A DNA stretch of 64,000 nt, taken from Curtobacterium sp. VKM Ac-1393. GTDB lineage: Bacteria; Actinomycetota; Actinomycetes; Actinomycetales; Microbacteriaceae. The stretch spans positions 124,001-188,000 of the forward strand of contig NZ_JADKRW010000004.1 in the NCBI RefSeq assembly GCF_015350995.1. The letters run 5' to 3'. The position numbers and the translations under genes are program-made. The notes under the pieces are model-generated. The model had not been told where the DNA came from. It made no database searches and saw only the letters and a program-made list of their open reading frames with translations. Position 1 is the stretch's first letter. The number at the start of each line of letters is the position of its first letter. Below, in pieces: positions 52,108 through 59,942 of this stretch.

Positions 52108-52113
52108 CGAGTC

Positions 52114-52965
52114 ATGGCAGTCGAACTCAGCACCTGGGACGCCCAGGGCAACCAGACGACACCGACGTTCTCCACCATGCGGTTCCCCGCCGGTGAAGCC
52201 CACGTCAAGGTCGCGAACGACACCGCCGAGCCGGGGGGCCTCACCGAGATCGCGACCCTGCGCGGCACCAACGGCGACGACCTGATCACGCTCGGCATGT
52301 GGGCGGACGCCGTGCGGCAGCGCGGATCGAAGTCCGTCGCGCTCGTCCCCTACCTGCCCGGAGCCCGGCAGGACCGCGGCCTGCCGTTCGGCGCGAAGGT
52401 CTACGCCGACATCCTGAACGGGTTCCACCTCGACCAGGTCATCGCGTTCGACCCGCATTCGCCGGTCATCGTCGGACTCATCGACAACCTGACCGTCGTC
52501 ACGAGCGAGCAGGTCGTCCGTGACGCCGTGGTCAGCGCCCCCGAGCACGGCGGCGGTGACCCGTACGCCGGCATCATCGCCCCGGACAAGGGCGCGGTCC
52601 CCCGGGCCACCGCGGTCTCCGAGGCGTGCGGACTGCCGCTCTACCGGGCCGAGAAGCACCGCAACCCCGACACCGGCAGGCTCGACGGCTTCACCTGCGA
52701 ACCGCTCCCCGACACCGGTCGGTTCCTGGTGGTCGACGACATCTGCGACGGCGGCGGCACGTTCATGGGCCTCGCCGGCTCGACGGGCTTGCCGAAGGAA
52801 CGCCTCAGCCTCTGGGTCTCGCACGGCGTCTTCTCCGGCCGGGCAGCACAACTCGCCGACCACTTCGGCGAGATCGTCACCACCGACTCGTACCCCGCGC
52901 AGAACGCCATCGAGGGCCTGCGCACGATCGCACTCACCCCCTACCTGACGGAGCAGATCCGATGA
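52114..52965 (+). CDS. Ribose-phosphate pyrophosphokinase-like protein of NAD salvage
   Basis: 283 residues. Two PRTase-like lobes; SVALVPYLPGARQDRGLPFG (catalytic flexible loop region) and FLVVDDICDGGGTFMGLAGS (PRPP loop). It makes PRPP, the co-substrate of the next enzyme, in the cytoplasm. It is shorter than housekeeping Prs (about 315-330) and of the kind found beside nadV. ATG 52114; its stop overlaps nadV (ATGA). Confidence 0.88.
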   Translation: MAVELSTWDAQGNQTTPTFSTMRFPAGEAHVKVANDTAEPGGLTEIATLRGTNGDDLITLGMWADAVRQRGSKSVALVPYLPGARQDRGLPFGAKVYADILNGFHLDQVIAFDPHSPVIVGLIDNLTVVTSEQVVRDAVVSAPEHGGGDPYAGIIAPDKGAVPRATAVSEACGLPLYRAEKHRNPDTGRLDGFTCEPLPDTGRFLVVDDICDGGGTFMGLAGSTGLPKERLSLWVSHGVFSGRAAQLADHFGEIVTTDSYPAQNAIEGLRTIALTPYLTEQIR

Positions 52966-54554
52966 CGCAGACCGCAAGCACCACGACCACCGCGAACGCC
53001 GGAACGACCACCGGGATCGAGCCGCGCATCACCACGGCGAGCCCGATCGCGCCGCTGCTGGCCGTCGACGGTTACAAGCACTCGCACCGGCAGGTCTACC
53101 CGGCCGGCACCACCCGCATCCTGATCAACTGGACGAACCGGTCGAACGCGCACATGCCGGAGTCGACCCACGCCGTGGTCTTCGGGCTGCAGGCGTTCAT
53201 CCAGCGCTCGCTCGTCGAGGCCTGGGCGCCGTTCTTCGCCGCCGACGAAGACGAGGTCGTCCGGCTCTTCGACGAAGCACTGCAGGGCTACTTCGGCCCG
53301 AACCACATCGGCACCGACCACGTCCGGGCTCTGCACCGCCTCGGCTACCTGCCCCTCGAGGTCCGTGCGCTGCCCGAAGGCACCCTGGCCCCGATCGGTG
53401 TCGCGACCCTGACCGTCGAGAACACGATCGACGAGTTCTACTGGCTGCCCAACTACATCGAGACGGCACTGTCGGCCTCGATCTGGCACCCGTCGACGGT
53501 CGCGACGAAGGCACTCGAGTACCGCGACCTGATGGAGGACTGGGCCGCCCGCACCGGAGCGGTCCCGGCCGGCATCGACTTCGCCGCGCACGACTTCTCG
53601 TTCCGCGGGCAGTCGAGCATCGAGTCGGCGGCAGCCGGCGGCGCTGGCCACCTGCTCTCGTTCCTCGGCACCGACTCGATGCCGTCGCTCGACTTCATCG
53701 ACCGCTACTACCCGGGCGACAACGGCCTGGTGGCCGCGAGCGTGCCCGCCACCGAGCACAGCGTCATGTGCGTCCGCGGCGCCGACGGCGAGCTGGCGAC
53801 CTTCGAGCAGATCCTCGACGTCTACCCGACGGGCATCGTATCGGCGGTCAGCGACGGCTTCGACCTGTTCAAGGTCATCACCGAGACGCTCCCGCAGCTC
53901 AAGGACCGCATCATAGGTCGGGACGGCAAGCTCGTCATCCGGCCCGACTCGGGCGACCCGGTCGACATCGTCACCGGCACGGTGCACGGCGTCGACGAGG
54001 CCGAACTGTTCTCCGCCGACCGCAGTCACGAGCAGAAGGGTGTCGTCGAACTGCTCGACGAGATCTTCGGGCACACCGTGAACGAGCAGGGCTTCAAGGT
54101 CCTCGACCAGCACATCGGTGTCATCTACGGCGACAGCATCACGCTCGACCGTGCCCGTCGCATCTACGAGCGCTTGGCCGCCAAGGGGTACTCGAGCGAC
54201 AACATCGTGCTCGGCATCGGGTCGTACACGTACCAGTACATGACCCGCGACAACCTCGGCAGCGCGGTCAAGGCCACGTGGGCACTCGTGGACGGCGAGC
54301 CCGTCGACATCCAGAAGGACCCGAAGACCGGCAGCGGCAAGAAGAGCGCGAAGGGCCGCATCGCCCTGCACCGCGACGAGACCGGTGAGATCCGGCAGAC
54401 GGACCAAGCCACGGCTGACGACGAGGCGAAGAGCCTGCTCCAGCCGGTGTGGATCGACGGACGCTTCACGCGCCTCCAGTCCTTCGCCGACGTCCGCCAG
54501 ACGCTCCGCGACGAGCGTTCGGCACGTGCCACCCGCCGGGCGGCCACCGCGTGA
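52962..54554 (+). CDS. nadV: Nicotinamide phosphoribosyltransferase
   Basis: 530 residues, NAMPT/NadV: nicotinamide plus PRPP gives nicotinamide mononucleotide, the entry step for reusing nicotinamide in NAD. Motifs include LAVDGYKHSHRQVYPAGTTR, FDFAAHDFSFRGQSSIES-like segment (AAHDFSFRGQSS), EHSVMCVRGADGE and LVIRPDSGDPVDIVTG (PRPP site), and VLGIGSYTYQYMTRDNLGSA. Middle gene of the operon, coupled on both sides (ATGA, GTGA). Nicotinamide is what an NAD glycohydrolase releases. Confidence 0.96.
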   Translation: MTQTASTTTTANAGTTTGIEPRITTASPIAPLLAVDGYKHSHRQVYPAGTTRILINWTNRSNAHMPESTHAVVFGLQAFIQRSLVEAWAPFFAADEDEVVRLFDEALQGYFGPNHIGTDHVRALHRLGYLPLEVRALPEGTLAPIGVATLTVENTIDEFYWLPNYIETALSASIWHPSTVATKALEYRDLMEDWAARTGAVPAGIDFAAHDFSFRGQSSIESAAAGGAGHLLSFLGTDSMPSLDFIDRYYPGDNGLVAASVPATEHSVMCVRGADGELATFEQILDVYPTGIVSAVSDGFDLFKVITETLPQLKDRIIGRDGKLVIRPDSGDPVDIVTGTVHGVDEAELFSADRSHEQKGVVELLDEIFGHTVNEQGFKVLDQHIGVIYGDSITLDRARRIYERLAAKGYSSDNIVLGIGSYTYQYMTRDNLGSAVKATWALVDGEPVDIQKDPKTGSGKKSAKGRIALHRDETGEIRQTDQATADDEAKSLLQPVWIDGRFTRLQSFADVRQTLRDERSARATRRAATA

Positions 54555-55201
54555 CCGACGCCGCAGCGGCGATCCGCGACCAACCGCTCATCGCGATCGA
54601 CGTCGTCCCGATGTCCTTCGTGACGGCGGACGGTCTGCGGGTCGCCACCGCGCGGCGGGCCTACGCCCCGTACGCCGGGCAAGAGGCGCTCCCCGGCGTC
54701 CTCCTGGACGGCACCGAGATCCTCGCGGACGGCGCCATGCGCGCCCTGCGCGCCAAGGCCGGGCTCGGCTTGGGGGCGGTGCGTCACCTCGCGCAGGTCG
54801 GTGCGTTCGACGGGCCCGACCGCGATCCGCGGAGCGCCGCGATCAGCATCGCATTCGTCGCGGTCATCGACCCCGCGGCGGATTCCGACGCGACGTGGCA
54901 CGAGGTCGACGCACTGCCGCTCGGCCTGCCGTTCGACCACGACCGGATCGTCGGCTCTGCGCTTGCACGCGCCCGGGGGCTCCTCTGGTCGGACCTGCCG
55001 TTCACGCAGGCGCTGCTCGGCGATCCGTTCACCACGGCGGACGCCGCTCGGCTGCGTGTCGCCCTGACGGGGACGGCACCGGACCCCGGCAACCTCAACC
55101 GGAAGCTCCGCACGAACCCCGCGCTCGCACGCGTCGCTGCTCCCTCGAGCGCCGGACCCCGGGGTGGGCGTCCCCCGGCAGCCTGGACATGGCAGGACTG
55201 A
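54551..55201 (+). CDS. NrtR-type Nudix transcriptional regulator of NAD metabolism
   Basis: 216 residues: an N-terminal Nudix fold and a C-terminal winged helix (FTTADAARLRVALTG, ending GRPPAAWTW, the NrtR-like tail). The Nudix box is degenerate: GVLLDGTEILADGAMRALRA lacks the E-x2-EE metal residues, so it should bind a nucleotide such as ADP-ribose without hydrolysis. It closes the operon with prs-like and nadV genes and probably represses it through the palindromes at 52078-52106. GTG 54551 overlaps the nadV stop. Confidence 0.85.
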   Translation: MTDAAAAIRDQPLIAIDVVPMSFVTADGLRVATARRAYAPYAGQEALPGVLLDGTEILADGAMRALRAKAGLGLGAVRHLAQVGAFDGPDRDPRSAAISIAFVAVIDPAADSDATWHEVDALPLGLPFDHDRIVGSALARARGLLWSDLPFTQALLGDPFTTADAARLRVALTGTAPDPGNLNRKLRTNPALARVAAPSSAGPRGGRPPAAWTWQD

Positions 55202-55219
55202 GCACGATTGGGTGGGGGC

Positions 55220-55855
55220 ATGTCCTCTTCGCTGTCCGGTGACGATTCCCTGCACCTGCCCGAGTTCGACGCACCCCCGGCGTCGCCGCTCGACCTTGCG
55301 CAGCAGTGGCTCGATGCAGCCGACGAGCGCGACGTCTCCGAGCCGAGGTCGATGACCCTCGCCACCGCCGGCTCCGACGGCCGGGTCAGCGCCCGCACGG
55401 TCGACGTGAAGCGGCTCGACGACCGTGGGCTCGTGTTCGGCACCTCGACGCTCAGCCCGAAGGGTCGTCAGCTCGCCGAGAACCCGCACGCGGCGCTGCA
55501 GGTCTACTGGCGCGAGACGATGCAGCAGCTCCGGTTCGAGGGCCGGGCGGTGCAGCTGTCCGACGACGAGTCCGACGCGCTCTTCGCCGACCGCTCACCG
55601 AAGTCCCGCGCCGCCACCGCCATCGCCGACCAGTCCGCCGTGCTCGAACCCCGGACGCTGCAGGACCTGATCGACGACGCCAACGTGTTGCTCGACGAGT
55701 CCGACGACGCCGTGCCACGGCCCGCCGGGTGGGTAGCATGGCGGCTCGAACCCGACATGGTCGAGTTCTGGCACGGCAGCCGCGACCGGATGCACCGCCG
55801 CCTGCAGTACGCACTCGCCGACGGCGTCTGGTCAGCCACGCGCCTGCAGCCGTAG
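55220..55855 (+). CDS. Pyridoxamine 5'-phosphate oxidase-like flavoprotein
   Basis: 211 residues, split-barrel FMN fold of the PdxH type: MTLATAGSDGRVSARTVDVK, RGLVFGTSTLSPKGRQLAEN (FMN phosphate loop), ALQVYWRETMQQLRFEGRAV, and the PdxH ending EFWHGSRDRMHRRLQYALAD. It oxidises pyridoxamine or pyridoxine phosphate to PLP, or is a close relative with another substrate. ATG 55220 is preferred over TTG 55208 and follows the NrtR stop by 18 nt. Confidence 0.88.
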   Translation: MSSSLSGDDSLHLPEFDAPPASPLDLAQQWLDAADERDVSEPRSMTLATAGSDGRVSARTVDVKRLDDRGLVFGTSTLSPKGRQLAENPHAALQVYWRETMQQLRFEGRAVQLSDDESDALFADRSPKSRAATAIADQSAVLEPRTLQDLIDDANVLLDESDDAVPRPAGWVAWRLEPDMVEFWHGSRDRMHRRLQYALADGVWSATRLQP

Positions 55856-55871
55856 TCGAGTCCGGTCCCGG

Positions 55872-56432
55872 TCAGTCCCGCTGCCACCACGATGGCTTCG
55901 CGGACTCGACGGTGATCGTCAGCGACCGGGCGTCGTCGGACTTCCTGGCCACCACGAACACCGTCGCCGTAGGGTCGGCAGTCAGCACGCGCCACACCGG
56001 CCACGTGTGCGGGCCGAGCTTCGGGTCGTACCAGGGCCCCGGTCCGTTGTCGCTCTCGACCAGCACACGCCGAACGCTGGCAGGGGCGAGCTCGGGGATG
56101 CCAGCAGCCCGAACAAGCGTCAGGACTCGAGCGACACCGGCATCGACGACCGTCGTCCGCGCAGCCCGGGCCAGCCGTAGCCGGCGTCGCGTGATCAGGT
56201 ACCCGAGGGCGACGAGCCCTGCGGCAACCAGCACCGTGCAGACCAGGACCACTGCGGTACCGCGGTCACTCGGCCGCTCTGCGACGACGACTCCCCCGAC
56301 GAGTACCGCCCCGCCGAGCAACAGTCCGGCGCCTCGGATGCGCCTGACTGGCCGGAATGCACGGCGCCAGGTTCGATCCGCGTCGACGACGTCCCCGATG
56401 TCGACCGTGACCTCGTCCCCACGCGTGTGCAC
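55872..56432 (-). CDS. Membrane protein of unknown function
   Basis: 186 residues. Two membrane helices near the N-terminus (GAGLLLGGAVLVGGVVV, GTAVVLVCTVLVAAGLVALG) and a soluble C-terminal domain ending SLTITVESAKPSWWQRD. No family recognised. The start is uncertain: GTG 56432 is used because the longer version from 56513 adds unusual residues. Convergent with the PdxH-like gene. Confidence 0.6.
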   Translation of the reverse strand: MHTRGDEVTVDIGDVVDADRTWRRAFRPVRRIRGAGLLLGGAVLVGGVVVAERPSDRGTAVVLVCTVLVAAGLVALGYLITRRRLRLARAARTTVVDAGVARVLTLVRAAGIPELAPASVRRVLVESDNGPGPWYDPKLGPHTWPVWRVLTADPTATVFVVARKSDDARSLTITVESAKPSWWQRD

Positions 56433-56532
56433 CGCACCAGCTTCCCAGCTGCGGGCCGTCGACGCGGACCACAGCCATGTCCGCAGACAAGAGCGCTCTG
56501 CGCCGAGTGACACAGAGCGCTCCCGTCGATGA

Positions 56533-56724
56533 TCAGTGCCGACGACGGTACCGAATCGTCAAGCCGACGTAACATCCGGCTCCACCAGCTGCGAGCCCGA
56601 GCACGACGCTGCCGAGAGCACGGCCTGGCGTGCTCGCCGTAGCAGTTGCGACCGCTGACCCGACGATCACGAGTGCGATACCGAACGCGACGGCGAACGG
56701 CACACTGCGCAGGATCTTCGTCAC
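56533..56724 (-). CDS. Small two-helix membrane protein
   Basis: 63 residues: SVPFAVAFGIALVIVGSAVA and LGSVVLGLAAGGAGCYVGL form two membrane helices, with a basic end (IRYRRRH). GTG 56724 is the likely start. It lies 17 nt after the stop of a secreted protein gene, so it is probably co-transcribed and may protect against or export that protein. Confidence 0.6.
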   Translation of the reverse strand: MTKILRSVPFAVAFGIALVIVGSAVATATASTPGRALGSVVLGLAAGGAGCYVGLTIRYRRRH

Positions 56725-56741
56725 GGCATTCCGGTTTCCGC

Positions 56742-57290
56742 CTACACGCAACGGGATGACTTCTTGGTGACGGGGTACACGCGAACCGACTTCGGGCTCG
56801 GGCACTTGCTGTGCGTGGCGATGTAGGAGGCGCCGAGGATGACCGCGGCGTCGCCGACCACACAGGCAGCTGGCCCGAGCGCGCAGATGCCGACGAGCAG
56901 TGCCGCACCCGTCCCGCCGATGATCACGTTCTGGTCGAACGTGTTGAAGGCGATGTAGACGCCGCGATTGTCCGACCCGAAGCCCAGGCGCTGCCGCGGG
57001 TCTGTCTCGTTGAGCGTGAACTCGAATCCGTCGCCTCCGTCGATGGTGACCGAGCGAGTTCCGTCCGGTTGCACGTCCTCGCGCTTGACTGCCCCTGCCC
57101 GACGCGCTTCCGCGATGGCCTCGTTCACCAACGCTGGCGTGACCTCCAGATGGTCCGCTCCGACGTTGACGACGGGCCGTGGCGCCTCAGCCGCCGATGC
57201 CGCCGATGCCGCGGGCGCAGCAACGAGCCCTCCCGCAACGAGCGCGCCAGCGAGCGCTGCACCAGTGAACGTGTTCCGCAGTTTCGACAT
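56742..57290 (-). CDS. Secreted protein with a hydrophobic C-terminal segment
   Basis: 182 residues. Signal peptide with an Ala-rich core and AASA cleavage (about residue 30). The middle is polar (VNVGADHLEVTPALVNEAIA). The C-terminal 70 residues are strikingly hydrophobic and Gly/Ala-rich (NVIIGGTGAALLVGICALGP, then AACVVGDAAVILGASYIATH) with four cysteines (CALGPAAC, KCP, RCV). This recalls pore-forming bacteriocins but matches no known family with confidence. ATG 57290 has GAGGGG upstream. Followed by the 63-residue membrane protein gene. Confidence 0.65.
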   Translation of the reverse strand: MSKLRNTFTGAALAGALVAGGLVAAPAASAASAAEAPRPVVNVGADHLEVTPALVNEAIAEARRAGAVKREDVQPDGTRSVTIDGGDGFEFTLNETDPRQRLGFGSDNRGVYIAFNTFDQNVIIGGTGAALLVGICALGPAACVVGDAAVILGASYIATHSKCPSPKSVRVYPVTKKSSRCV

Positions 57291-57450
57291 TGCGGCCCCT
57301 CCCGGTTCGTGGGCCGCCACCGTCGGCGGCCTGTTCGCTCGACGGTAGAGCATGATCATCTGACCGGTGATGTTCTGAAATGCACTTGTTACACAACCGG
57401 GCAGGTGGGGCCTTTGCAGGACCGGCGGCTCGGGGCCGCTGCGGGATGGT

Positions 57451-57484
57451 CGGCCCGCGTCACGGCTTCCCGTGGCGCGGGCCG
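57451..57484 (-). terminator. Terminator hairpin of the siderophore operon
   Basis: GGCCCGCGTCACGG (57452-57465) pairs with CCGTGGCGCGGGCC (57470-57483), one G-T pair, loop of 4 nt. It lies 44 nt after the stop at 57528 in the direction of the operon. Confidence 0.75.
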
Positions 57485-57527
57485 GCCCCGGTCGCTCGGA
57501 CACGGCCCGGATCCGCCCTGCCCCTCG

Positions 57528-59942
57528 CTACCGCCCGATCGGGTTCGCCATCGCCCCCGCCCGGATGAGCGACGACGACTGGTCCGCCAGGTCGACCATC
57601 GACAGGGTGTTGCGCAGCTGCAGCCGGTTCAGGCAGGAGTGCTCGAACGTCGGCACCCGCAGGTCCAGGGGCCGTCGACGGTCCGGGTGCGCGGCGGCGT
57701 GCGCGTCGATGCACTCCCCCACCACCTGCCAGAACCGGGCCTCCGGCAGCACCCCGTCGTCGTCGAGGATCGCCGCGACGAAGCGCAGCACCCCGTCGAA
57801 CACGTCGGTGAACACCGCGAGCGCAGCTTCGTCGTCGGACACCGGGTGCACGATCCGGTCGATGTCGGCGGGCACCGGACGATCGTCGTGGCGCCCGAGC
57901 ACCGCTGCTTCTTCCCCGATGTCCTTCATGACGGCGCGGACCACGGCGCCGTCACGAACGACGAGCACGAGGTTCTCGCCGTGCGGCATGAACACCAGGT
58001 CGTGCACGGTCAGGCAGTGCACGACGGGCAGCAGGTAGGCGTCGAGCCAGCGCCGCACCCACTCGTCGGCAGAGAGTCCCGACACCTCGATCAGCGCTGA
58101 CACGACGGCGTTCCCCGAGGCATCCCGGTGCAGCAGCGCCGCCATCGTGAGCAGTCGCTCGTCGTCCGTCACCCGCGGCAGCGGGCTCTCCCGCCACAGG
58201 GCCGCGAGCATCTTCCGCTGCGGCGACGACACGTCCACCCGGTGGTAGGCGTCACCGGTGTACCCGATGGCGGCGTGCTCCCGGAGCACCGAGAAGCCGG
58301 CGGCGGCCAGCGTCGGGTCGGCGGAGACGAGCGACTCGACCCAGTCGTTCACGGCCGGGGTGTTCCGCATGTACGCGGGCGACATCCCCCGCAGGAACCC
58401 CATGTTCTGCACGGCGAGCGCCGTCTTCACGTACGAGCGCGTCGGATCGGTGCGGTTGAACGCCGTGCGGATGGACTGCTGCGGCTGGTACTCGTCGGGC
58501 CCCTCGCCGAGGTCGACCAGGTCCTGGCGGCCCAGGTCGGGCGCGAAGGTCACGGCGATCCGGTGCTGCCACTGCCAGGGGTGCACGGGGATCCACACGT
58601 AGTCGTCGGGGTCGAGCCCACGTCGCTCGAGCGTGGAGCGGAACCCGGCCACAACGGCTTCGGAGAGTTCCGCCTGCCAGTGCGTCTGCTCGGTCCGGTC
58701 CGCGGCGAGCGCCAGGTGCGTGTGCTCCCGACGGGCGGCGAGCCACCGGTACCGGAACCGGCCGCCGGCCTCCGGCGCGAAGGCCCGGTACTCGTCGAGC
58801 CCGAACCCGATCCGCCCGTTCGCGGCGACGAAGGCCGGGTGGCCCTCGGTCATCGCCGACTCGACGTCCTGGAACGAAGCGACGACGGCGTCGACAGACG
58901 AACCGGGCGAACCGGACGAACCGACCCCTGACCGTCCACGCGCCAACTGCGCGCCCGACGGCCCACCCCGCCGGTGCTTCGCGGCGGCGCTCGCCAGGGT
59001 CGAGGCGATCTCCTCCAGGTACGTGCCGAGCAGGTCGTCGGGGATCCCGAGCACCTCGTGCAGCTCGAGCACGAGGTCCTGCGCGCTGAGCGGCGCCGGC
59101 GCCCCCGCACGGGCCCGCGTCAACGAGGCCTCGTCGATCGACCAGTGCTCGAGCACGTGCCGCCGCGCCCGGAACCGGTAGGTCGACTCCCCCGCATCGA
59201 GCCGCCAGCCGTCCCCGTCCTGCACGGGTGCGATCAGCCGCTCGTGGGTGAACTCGGCGATGGCCTTCGCGACCAGGTGTCGTTCGGCTGGTTCCAGGTG
59301 CTCGGGTCGCAGGTGCGCGGCCGGCCCGTCGCCGTCGGGTACGCCGATCCGGTCGGTGTCGAGCACCGACAGCAGCGCTCGCTTGCCGTCGACGTCCACC
59401 TGTCGCAGCGCGCGGAACCCCACCTCGGCGTTCTTCGCCTGCACCGCAGTGTTCCGGACGTCCGGCTCGACGACGACCCGCCGCGCACCGAGGACGTCGC
59501 GGCAGTGCTCGACGACGGCGCGCATCACAGCGCTGGTCAGTCCGTGCACACGGCCCTCGGCCCGGACCGGTGCGACGAGCAGGTGCATGCCGACGTCGCC
59601 CGGCTCCGCCGCCCACACGTCGGTGAGCAGGACGGCAGCAGGGTCGTAGGTCTCGACGAGGAAGCACGGTTCGCCGTCGCGGCGGCCGAGCCACGCGGCC
59701 TGCGCCGGGTCCGCCTGCACGCCGGCCAGGTAGTCGCGGACCTCCGCGACGTCGAGGTGCCCCATCTCCCACCATGACGACGCCGGGTGGGAGAGCCACG
59801 ACTGGACGACGACGGCGTCGCGTTCCGGGTCCACGGGTTCGACGGTCAGGAGGCCCGGAACGGCTCCGGCAGACACCGTCACCTCTGGCGCACCGGCCAG
59901 TGCACTGCCCGTCACCTCGGTGCTCGTCACGTGCGCGCTCAT
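57528..59942 (-). CDS. Siderophore acetyltransferase-NIS synthetase fusion (DesC-DesD type)
   Basis: 804 residues, two enzymes in one chain. Residues about 30-195 are a GNAT N-acyltransferase (HPASSWWEMGHLDVAEVRDY, ARRVVVEPDVRNTAVQAKN) that acylates the hydroxylated diamine. Residues about 220-790 are an IucA/IucC-type NIS synthetase: GHPAFVAANGRIGFGLDEYR, IPVHPWQWQHRI, RTAFNRTDPTRSYVKTALAV, AVMKDIGEEAAVL. It condenses hydroxamate units with ATP. In streptomycetes desC and desD are separate. A Ser/Gly-rich insert (RSGVGSSGSPGSSVDA) marks the N-terminal side of the synthetase. ATG 59942 overlaps the desB-like stop (ATGA). Confidence 0.9.
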   Translation of the reverse strand: MSAHVTSTEVTGSALAGAPEVTVSAGAVPGLLTVEPVDPERDAVVVQSWLSHPASSWWEMGHLDVAEVRDYLAGVQADPAQAAWLGRRDGEPCFLVETYDPAAVLLTDVWAAEPGDVGMHLLVAPVRAEGRVHGLTSAVMRAVVEHCRDVLGARRVVVEPDVRNTAVQAKNAEVGFRALRQVDVDGKRALLSVLDTDRIGVPDGDGPAAHLRPEHLEPAERHLVAKAIAEFTHERLIAPVQDGDGWRLDAGESTYRFRARRHVLEHWSIDEASLTRARAGAPAPLSAQDLVLELHEVLGIPDDLLGTYLEEIASTLASAAAKHRRGGPSGAQLARGRSGVGSSGSPGSSVDAVVASFQDVESAMTEGHPAFVAANGRIGFGLDEYRAFAPEAGGRFRYRWLAARREHTHLALAADRTEQTHWQAELSEAVVAGFRSTLERRGLDPDDYVWIPVHPWQWQHRIAVTFAPDLGRQDLVDLGEGPDEYQPQQSIRTAFNRTDPTRSYVKTALAVQNMGFLRGMSPAYMRNTPAVNDWVESLVSADPTLAAAGFSVLREHAAIGYTGDAYHRVDVSSPQRKMLAALWRESPLPRVTDDERLLTMAALLHRDASGNAVVSALIEVSGLSADEWVRRWLDAYLLPVVHCLTVHDLVFMPHGENLVLVVRDGAVVRAVMKDIGEEAAVLGRHDDRPVPADIDRIVHPVSDDEAALAVFTDVFDGVLRFVAAILDDDGVLPEARFWQVVGECIDAHAAAHPDRRRPLDLRVPTFEHSCLNRLQLRNTLSMVDLADQSSSLIRAGAMANPIGR

